64,000 bases of DNA from Bondarzewia mesenterica (taxonomy: Eukaryota > Basidiomycota > Agaricomycetes > Russulales > Bondarzewiaceae): the NCBI GenBank assembly GCA_004802705.1, contig SGPL01000040.1:1-64000 (forward strand). Reading direction: 5' to 3'. Shown piece by piece: positions 57,052 through 64,000 of this stretch. A model generated the notes under the pieces. That model had not been told where the DNA came from and did not search any database. It saw nothing but the letters and a program-made list of their open reading frames with translations. A program made the translations under genes and the position numbers. Each line of letters begins with the position of its first letter. Position 1 is the first letter of the stretch.

Positions 57052-57318
57052 GTAGCTCATGATGTGCAATCAGCGTCCATCCGCCCGTCTTCGTCGGCAT
57101 CCGTTGTTGCTTCATGTTCACAATCTCAGTCGGTCTCACAGAGTGTGGGGGTGTCTTCCTCCTTCATTGCGCAGCCTTCGGCCTCATCAAACACAACCTG
57201 TGATGGCAGCTGCGTCCTGGGATTGTCTCGTTCAGGCTCGGCGGCGGTATTTATTCCTAACTCGGCATCTTGGCTTGTATTCGTCGCAATGACGAGTACG
57301 GTCCTATCCATCGTCTAA
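57052..57318 (+). CDS. C-terminal exon of a Ser-rich, GPI-anchor-type secreted protein
   Basis: After a TTAGCAG acceptor the frame reads a Ser/Ala/Val-rich tract (SSSASVVASCSQSQS, GVSSSFIAQPSASSN) and ends in a hydrophobic tail SASWLVFVAMTSTVLSIV with a small-residue site just before it, then TAA. That is the layout of a GPI-attachment signal, which in fungi fixes proteins to the membrane or wall. Upstream exons were not resolved (a QC-containing fragment near 55940 is a weak candidate), so the identity and the start are unknown. It could also be a random open frame. Confidence 0.45.
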   Translation, partial: VAHDVQSASIRPSSSASVVASCSQSQSVSQSVGVSSSFIAQPSASSNTTCDGSCVLGLSRSGSAAVFIPNSASWLVFVAMTSTVLSIV

Positions 57319-57973
57319 TGTAACACATTCTTCTTTAATTGGGACTCTTTGTTCTGGGACCTATGTACTCGACTCGGAATTCTTTCGTTACTACCACTCA
57401 CTTTGTTTCTCCTACCGGATGTTACTTACCACGCCCAGAACGTTTGAAGTAACTGATTCGGAACAAGTTTGTTGTAAGCTACGATATGTTTCATCACGTA
57501 TTTGAAGCTGAAGTCCTGCTGTGCAGTTCTTAGTATTCACTAGCACTTGCTGAAACCTCCACACTGCAGTTACTAGCTTGCGTATTGATAACAGCCGGCC
57601 GGGCAACTAGTAACTTACCTGCAGTTAAGAAAACAGCACGAAGAAACCCCGACTAATGTAATGCAAATCACGTTAGCTGTCTTTAATGGGGATACCTTTG
57701 AAACTTGGAGCTAGCTCGAAACTTGATGTTTCTGATTTCGGACGGAATCCGAAAGAATCCGGGGGGGGGAGAGCAAAGACGGTCTACACGTGATTGGACG
57801 AGTTCATCACATGACTTCTGGGAAGACTTTTGAAATTGCCTTCCGTGAGTTTTGTACAACGCATTGCTCTCCTCTGTTCATTCCCGGCTGAATGTCATAA
57901 TCTTTCTGGTCTGAAGAATTAATCATACCCAAAAACACTGCCAATCATCGTTCCCTTCATTCACTGAACCAAC
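57319..57973. other. Intergenic upstream of NOL10
   Basis: About 650 bp with no coding motif. Includes a G-run (GGGGGGGG) near 57762 and the probable NOL10 promoter with a pyrimidine-rich stretch before the start. Confidence 0.45.
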
Positions 57974-60679
57974 ATGGTAGCCCCAGACCCTAATACCGTC
58001 AAAGTTTACACCGTGAACGGTGCTCCTGCCGGCTCTTCTTCGTCCCTGCCAGACTGGCTCACCCGAAAACGCGCTGCCAAAGCCAAAGGAAAACGAGCTG
58101 TGCGCGAGCAAGTTGAGGGCACCATCGAGCTCATCCAACACTTCGAATTCCCGGAAGCCAGTAACCGCGTCAAAACCACTCGAGATGGGCACCACATCAT
58201 TGCAACTGGAACCTATAAGCCTCAGATGCGTGTGTGGGACTTGGATCAATTGTCCCTGAAGTTCGAGCGACATTCAGATGCGGAGAATGTGGACTTTATA
58301 GTGAGTATTCCTACCCTCCCCATGCGATCCATCTTGGAAATTGAAGTCTTTCCAAGGTTGCTTGATCATTTTTATCGTCATCATCGTATATATGAGCAGT
58401 GTCTAAAGGCGTTTTTAGATTCTTTCAGATGATTGGACCAAATCTCTGCACCTTCAGGCAGACCGCACGATTGAGCTTCATACACAAGGAGGCTTTCACT
58501 ATCGCACACGGATACCTCGCTTCGGTCGCTCTGTCGCGTATCATTTTCCTTCCTGCGAGGCTTTATTTGGTGCTTCAGGCTCCGAAGTATACAGGCTCAA
58601 CCTTGACCAAGGTCGCTTTCTAAATCCTCTCGTTCTCGGGAATAAAGATGATATAGATGGAGTGAATGTCATTGACATCAATCCAGCGCATGGACTGTGG
58701 TCATTCGGCATAGAAGGTAACGGGACTGTCGAGTTTTGGGATCCTCGGTCAAGGGCAAGCGTTGGCATCCTGCGACTGCCGCGCAACCGTCTGCTCCCCC
58801 CTGGGACACTTGGCTCGTCTCTCTTACCCGGTGTTGATGGTGACACTGGCCCTCACTTTTCAGTGACTGCCCTTTCATCTCGTTCAGACGGTCTATCATA
58901 CGCAGTCGGCACCTCGACTGGACACACGCTACTGTACGATATTCGGTCGCCGCGACCATTTGCCGTGAAAGACCAGGGCTACGGTCTCCCTGTAAAAAAA
59001 GTATGCTGGATCGAGGGTGGGAGTAGGATGGCCGGTGATGGCCTTGTATTGAGCGCGGACAAAAAAGTGGTGAAAATCTGGGACCGAAACACCGTATGTT
59101 ATATTCCTTATGTGAAGCGGACATCTCATCTCTAAGCGTTCATCTTCCAATCAGCCCTCTGCGAATTTTACCTCACTCACTCCTGCAAACGACCTGAACG
59201 ACATCCACCATATTGCCGGCAGTGGCTTGCTCATGACTGCTAATGAAGGCATTCAGATGGCGACATACTACATTCCCCAATTAGGTCCCGCCCCTCGTTG
59301 GTGCTCATTCTTGGAAAATCTTACTGAGGAGATGGAGGAGGGTGCAGGCGGAGCGAGGGGTGTATACGAAGATTACAAATTCGTCTCCCGAGCTGAGCTG
59401 ACTACGTGCGTGGCCATCTTTTCCCGTGTTGCTGTTCATATCTAATCTGTGTTCTCAGCCTCGGCCTGGATCACCTTACTGGAACCGCGGCTCTCAAACC
59501 GTACATGCACGGGTACTTCATTTCGCTCAAACTCTACGACGCCGCACGTGTCATCGCCAACCCCTACGTTTACGAAGAGGCACGCGAGAAGATGGTTAAG
59601 GAGAAGTTGAACAAGCTCGCGGAGGGCCGTATCCGCACGCGGAAAGATAATATCAGTGTCAAGGTGAACAAGGCGCTCGCGGAGAAGGTCACGAAGGAGG
59701 CTGAGCGGATACGGAAGCGGGAGGAGAGGAAGACACGGAAGAAGGCCGTGGACTTCATGGACGTCGATGGTGAGGAAGATAGAGAGGAGGAGGCTAAAGA
59801 TGACGAGAACCAGGAGAAAGAGGCTGGGAAAGCTGCGAATCTGCTGAACGATCCAAGGTTCAAGGCGTTGTTCGAGGATCCCGAGTTCGAGGTTGATGAG
59901 CGGACGAGAGAGTACGCCCTCCTCAATCCTTCTGCTGCCGCGCAAAACAAAGGGAAGGCGAATGGAAATGGTAGCTCTGGGTGGTCGAAGGGCAAGACAG
60001 CCGTCGAAGAAGAGGAAGAGGAGAGCGAGAAGAATTCTTCTGACGATGATAGCGAGGGCAGCGCGAACGAGGGCTCTGCTAGCGATGACAGTAGCGATGC
60101 CGGCGGTAAGCAACCTTTCTTCCATTCTTGCTGGAAATTAATATATCGCTGTCCATCGGTATTTTTTTAGATCTGCGTCCATCACACGAGGCGGCCCGAC
60201 GAAGTGAGATCGCGAACCGCAAGTCTAGGTATAGGCCGTCATCGAATCCCCAAGTTCGCTTGGTCCCCCTGCATGCGGACTCTGCCAACGCCACGGCAAA
60301 CACCAAATCCCTTTCTTTCGGTCAACGACGCTCCAACCCCCGCACGTCTGCCTCGGCCTCCAAATACAACTCTCGTTCGTCGGACGAACACGCCATGCAA
60401 AGACGGGACGGCACCGTTGAAATGAGCTGGGTACCCTCGTCATCGTCCCGCCGTGAGTCTTCCGACTGGGATGATAATGCTGATGGGGATGAGAAACGTG
60501 GGAAGGCCCGTGATAGAGAGGATAAGCGGAAGGGTGTCGAGCGGTTCGGGGCGGGACTGGAACGGGGCGGCGAGGAGGCGTTTGGTGGGAAGGGATTGAG
60601 CGAGCAGGACAGGAGTGGGAGGAAGGAGAGGAGACGGGGTGTGAGAAGTGGGAGTAAAAATACGTTCCGACGGTTGTGA
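57974..60679 (+). CDS. Nucleolar protein NOL10/Enp2 (SSU processome WD protein)
   Basis: The start MVAPDPNTVKVYTVNG fits the Enp2 beginning, followed by LPDWLTRKRAAKAKGKRAV and EFPEASNRVKTTRDG, then a beta-propeller with YKPQMRVWDLDQLSLKFERH, SDDWTKSLHLQADRTIELH, FGRSVAYHFPSCEALFGA, INPAHGLWSFG and SADKKVVKIWDR. The middle holds KFVSRAELT and LKPYMHGYFISLKLYDAARVI, with AREKMVKEKLNKL. A highly charged C-terminal part (acidic runs, then KR-rich) ends KNTFRRL. Enp2 is a component of the small-subunit processome, working in early 18S rRNA processing in the nucleolus. The frame is open through five or so short introns; the second exon begins after TTTTTTAG (ILSDDW). Confidence 0.94.
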
Positions 60680-61011
60680 GAGTAATTTTGGGAACCGGGT
60701 GACGTTTTATGTATCTGTTCTTCGCACCGATCTATCGAGTCTGCTTGCGTGCTATCTCTCTCGATGACCATCATCTAACAAGCAACACACTCCGTTGAAT
60801 GCTCGTAGAAGACGGCTCTGCTCTCAAAAGTTATTCGATAGCTATTGCTTGAGCAACGCAGAATTTACAGTATCCCGAAGAATGATCAGCAACCCATCCA
60901 CCATGTGCAACCTCCTACCGCTCAGTCCCCGGACCTCCCAACCACCCAACACCACCACCACTGCTCCTGTGTCCCGCACCCTCCTTCCCATATACCCTGA
61001 CTGCTGCAGGC
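60680..61011. other. Intergenic, convergent 3' ends of NOL10 and the coiled-coil gene
   Basis: About 330 bp, probably two 3' UTRs. If the other frame of the coiled-coil gene is used, its stop lies nearer 60915. Nothing further seen. Confidence 0.4.
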
Positions 61012-62772
61012 TCAAACGGGGGGCGCGAGTGACGACAAAGTGGACCCGGCGACCTGCGTGCTGCTGTCGCCCTCAAATGTTCTCCGCCTCCCGATCGGAA
61101 CGCGCCCCGCACCTGAGAAATGGTGTGACGTCTGCGGGCGCTGCACTGGCTGTGGCTGGACAGGACGCGCGGGCACCACCGCGCTGCCGTTCGCGTCGCA
61201 TTGACCGGGACGGCGGGTGTCTGCACGAAGGGGTGGTGCGCCCGCGGATGGACGTAGGGATGTGAGTGCGAGTGCTGGTGTTGCTGCTGGTGCTGGTGAA
61301 CGTGGGGATGCGCGTGCGGTGCGAAGGGCATGTGCCGCTTCCCGCGGTGCGCGAACGGGTTATGGTGATAGTGGTTGTGGCTGGGGTTGTGGTTATGTCG
61401 CCCGTGAGGATTGTGGAAGCGCGGTGAGGGGTCGGAACTGCGGTCTGTTCGTGATGTGTTGCTGTCTGTGGAAGCATTGGCAACGTTGGACGGCCCGTCG
61501 GTGGAGATGAGGTACCCGTATGGATCGGCTTCGATACGTTCCCTCTCGAGCTGGAGTTCTCTCAGCCGTTCTTCCAGGTCGCCGACGATACCCCTGATAC
61601 CGGACCCATCTTGTGGTTCCTCGTCTTCCTTGGTTTTCTCCTTCTCCCCCTCGTTCGGCCCCTCGTCCTCGCCATCCTCCTCAATCGTGTTTTTTCCCAC
61701 CAGCTTATCCTGCTTGCTTCTCAACTTGTCTAACCGCGCGTCCACACCCGCAAGCTCAACCCTGACCGCTTGCAATCGTGCACTGTCCTCCCCCTCCCTC
61801 TCTTCTCTTTCCCTTCGCCCCTCCTCAGCCAGCCTCTTCACGACTTCCCATTGCCTCTGCCTCTCATCCACCTCCACTTCCTTGACCTTCCGATCCGACT
61901 CCACAACCTTCCACTCAGCCTCTACATCTTCCTTCCCCTTCACGGCCTGCTTCACCGCTTCCTCCAGCGCGCGAACCTTTTGGCGCATGCGCGCATCACC
62001 CGCCGAGTGCTTCTGAGAGGATCGCTTGAGAGACGATATTTCGGAACGGAGGGCCGATTGGGACTTTTGAGCGTCGCGCCTCGCGGCTTTAAGCGAAGAA
62101 AGAAGGTTGTTGTGTTCGTTCTGCAGGTGAGAAAGCGAGGCTTGGAGCGAAGCGAGGTATTCTTCCAAGGTTTGATGTGAGTGTGTAGGCGTGGTCGGGG
62201 TAGTGGGTGGCGAAGGTGATGGTGGGGATGGGGAAGGGTCCACTTGGATGGGATGAGATGAAGTGTTCAAGAGGTGGGAGAGCTGCGGAATTTCCTGATT
62301 TCCATCTGCTTCATCGTCTCGACCTGCGATATGTTCAAAAAAAAACTGAATATCAAGATGACTAGAATCACCTACTTCGCGACTCGGTGACAATCTGCCC
62401 TTTCACTCTCTCTTCGCCAGGCAAGACGCCCAACTCGATATCGTATTGCCTACCGGGCATGAGGCCGTAAATAATTATCAAGGCTTCGTCCGCCTCGTCA
62501 TCCACGCGGATGAGGAAGAGCTTCCATGACACGCCGTTTACCTTGACCGAGAGCGCATCGGACATGATCTGATGGGCGGATGATGACTGGGTAGTCGCAT
62601 CGTCGTCATTCTCATCATCGTCCCCATCGAGCAGGAGTGAGAGGTTAGTTTGGGATGAGAGAGAGGAGAGGATGAAGGTCGCAGAGACGGAGGTTATTTC
62701 GCGCACGGAGAGGGAGAGGCGGGGATGCCAAGGACGGATCGAGTGCCATTTGGATAGGTCGCCTTCTGTCAT
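61012..62772 (-). CDS. Coiled-coil, histidine-rich protein with N-terminal beta domain (unrecognised)
   Basis: Exon 1 (62772 to about 62375) encodes a beta-rich domain starting MTEGDLSKWHSIRPWHP and containing VNGVSWKLFLIRVDDEADEA and GLMPGRQYDIELGV, somewhat fibronectin-like. Exon 2 has a Pro/Ser/Thr linker, then about 250 residues of coiled coil (EEYLASLQASLSHLQNE, EEAVKQAVKGKEDVEAE), an acidic stretch, and a His/Pro-rich tail with HNHNPSHNHYHHNPFAHRG and HQHQQQHQHSHSHPY. A frame slip near 61195 is likely: before it the frame fits the His-rich tail, after it a different frame reads NGSAVVPARPVQPQPVQRPQ and RVPIGRRRTFEG to a stop at 61012; the unshifted frame runs on to 60915 with Arg-rich, low-quality sequence. 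I do not recognise a family; a stress-response NST1-like protein is one guess. Confidence 0.7.
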
Positions 62773-63240
62773 CTTTACGTAAATGTAGCGTGATGAATGT
62801 TGATGACCAGAGCGTATGCGATTTCAAGGGCGTACGAGACGATACTTGGCGACGAGTTGGACGACGACGAAGAGTCAGTAAACTCGGAAAAGAGTCGGTC
62901 CTGAAGAGTGTTGCGTGATGTAACGGTCGCGTGACCTTCTCGCCTCGAGTGTCACGAACGTATGCTGTCACGCCCACGTCCAGTGCAATGTTGCATGACA
63001 AAAATCCGCTGGCTGAGCACATCAAAAAATGAGCAAGTACACAGAGAGAAAGGGGTGTTTGAGGGTGATTGTAACTATGTTTTGATGATCAGGAAAACGG
63101 CTATCAAAAGGGCAGTGCAGAGCCCAAGCCAGGCAGGGTACTTATAAGTTATTTGAAGTTCACACGGGTGTGCAACCGCCACGTCGCTGTTCTGTTCCCG
63201 CCACTCCTGTTTCTCTCCTCCACTTTCTCATCAACCGACC
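62773..63240. promoter_or_regulatory. Divergent intergenic region, coiled-coil gene / SURF4
   Basis: 468 bp between divergent start codons. It holds both promoters; a TACTTATAAGTTATT stretch near 63138 is TATA-like on the SURF4 side. Nothing else. Confidence 0.45.
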
Positions 63241-63960
63241 ATGTCTTCCCGCATCTCCATCGCCCGCCCGCAGGGCTCCTACAGCCCCGACCCACATGGC
63301 TTTGGCAACTCGCGGTCCTCGTCTGGCTTCAGGGCCGCCGACCCCGACGATCCCATCGAAAAGCTGCGTGCTTTTGGCAAGCTTGTTGAGGACAACATCG
63401 AAATCTACACTCAACCTCTCAAGCCCCACCTTCCCGCCATCGGCCGCTTCATGATTGTCGTCACTTTCCTCGAGGACGCGCTCAGGATTGTCACCCAGTG
63501 GGGTGATCAGCTCTGGTACCTGCAAAGGTATGCACTCCCCCTGTGTCTCAGTTCCCATCCCGCCGCGCGCATTCATAATGAATCTCGTATCGTGCAGACA
63601 CAGACATTTCCCCTGGGGCATCTCGCATATTTTCCTTCTTGTGAACGTCATTGTAAGTCATCGCGAATGTTCGCTGCGACATCCCTCTTGTGACACGTGT
63701 GCGTTTCCTTGCTCCTAGGTCATGCTTGTGGGTTCCGGTGCTGTGATCTCGAAACGATACACCGAGTACGCCGTCGCGGGTCTCTTGGGTGTTGTCATTG
63801 TGCAGGGCTTTGGCTACGGCCTTATATTCGACCTCAACTTTTTCCTCCGCAACCTCAGCGTCATCGGCGGGCTCTTCATGGTCTTCAGCGATTCTATGAT
63901 CACCCGAAAGAAACTGTTTGCTGGCCTCCCAAGTCTTTCTGAGACTGACCGCAAGAAATA
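63241..63960 (+). CDS. SURF4/Erv29-type cargo receptor, 5' part
   Basis: Exons 63241-63527, 63598-63652 and 63719-63960 keep one frame. The protein starts MSSRISIARPQGSYSPDP and contains DPIEKLRAFGKLVEDN, LKPHLPAIGRFMIVVTFLED, WGDQLWYLQRHRHFPWGISH, VNVIVMLVGSGAVISKRYTEYA and GYGLIFDLNFFLRNLSVIGG, with SDSMITRK, which are typical of SURF4/Erv29. These multi-span ER proteins recruit soluble secretory cargo into COPII vesicles. Exon 3 ends at TA|GTGTGT (63960/63961), a donor that avoids a stop, so the C-terminal exons lie beyond the window. No defects seen in the visible part. Confidence 0.92.
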
Positions 63961-64000
63961 GTGTGTCTTCTCGTTCCCGTTTGCGCTGTGATGACTGACA

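Noticed and set aside
61411..62016. 201-codon plus-strand Ser/Leu-rich frame
   Set aside because: Antisense of the acidic and coiled-coil parts of the minus-strand gene.

Overview
The window is fungal DNA, almost certainly from a mushroom-forming basidiomycete (Agaricomycetes). Genes are packed on both strands and cut by many short (about 45-100 nt) GT...AG introns. The gene set fits too: an RNAi-type RNA-dependent RNA polymerase, a Delta9 desaturase fused to cytochrome b5, a GH51 arabinofuranosidase, a class II P450, a Git3-like receptor and an IRG-like GTPase. All calls come from reading translations and splice sites by eye. For the RPN1 homologue and the ABCD transporter the predicted exons sum to an exact multiple of three.

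Positions 1 to about 2105 are different: AT-rich, with mitochondrial repeats, TGA read as tryptophan, a LAGLIDADG endonuclease remnant broken by a hairpin insertion, a cob (cytochrome b) exon and the start of a group I intron. This joins directly to a nuclear receptor gene cut off inside an intron, so it is either a nuclear mitochondrial insertion or a chimeric contig.

Nuclear layout: truncated GPCR (-), unrecognised gene (-), PTEN-type phosphatase (+), coiled-coil/IRG-like GTPase (-), Delta9 desaturase (-, one frameshift), proteasome subunit RPN1 (+), acyl-CoA synthetase (-), B-type cyclin (+), peroxisomal ABCD half-transporter (-), a MID1-like calcium channel gene with many frameshifts (+), P450 (-). 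Then come a 596-bp element with perfect 57-bp terminal inverted repeats carrying a small ORF, mitochondrial-type isoleucyl-tRNA synthetase (+), prolyl-tRNA synthetase (+), RdRP (+, peppered with N), aldo-keto reductase (-), DJ-1/PfpI protein (+), GH51 (-), MutY glycosylase (+), a gene-poor stretch ending in a Ser-rich GPI-anchor-like exon, the nucleolar protein NOL10/Enp2 (+), a coiled-coil His-rich protein (-) and SURF4/Erv29 (+, runs off the end).

Most neighbours are unrelated housekeeping genes. Fatty-acid metabolism recurs (desaturase, acyl-CoA synthetase, ABCD transporter). The AKR and DJ-1 genes are divergent from a 197-bp gap and may share a role in carbonyl detoxification. The points most worth checking are the mitochondrial junction, the hairpin in the endonuclease, the inverted-repeat element ending 3 bp before the IleRS start codon, the decayed MID1 gene, two GC-AG introns with the same unusual donor, and two microexons (14 and 22 nt) that carry conserved motifs. 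I see no CRISPR array, rRNA or tRNA gene.
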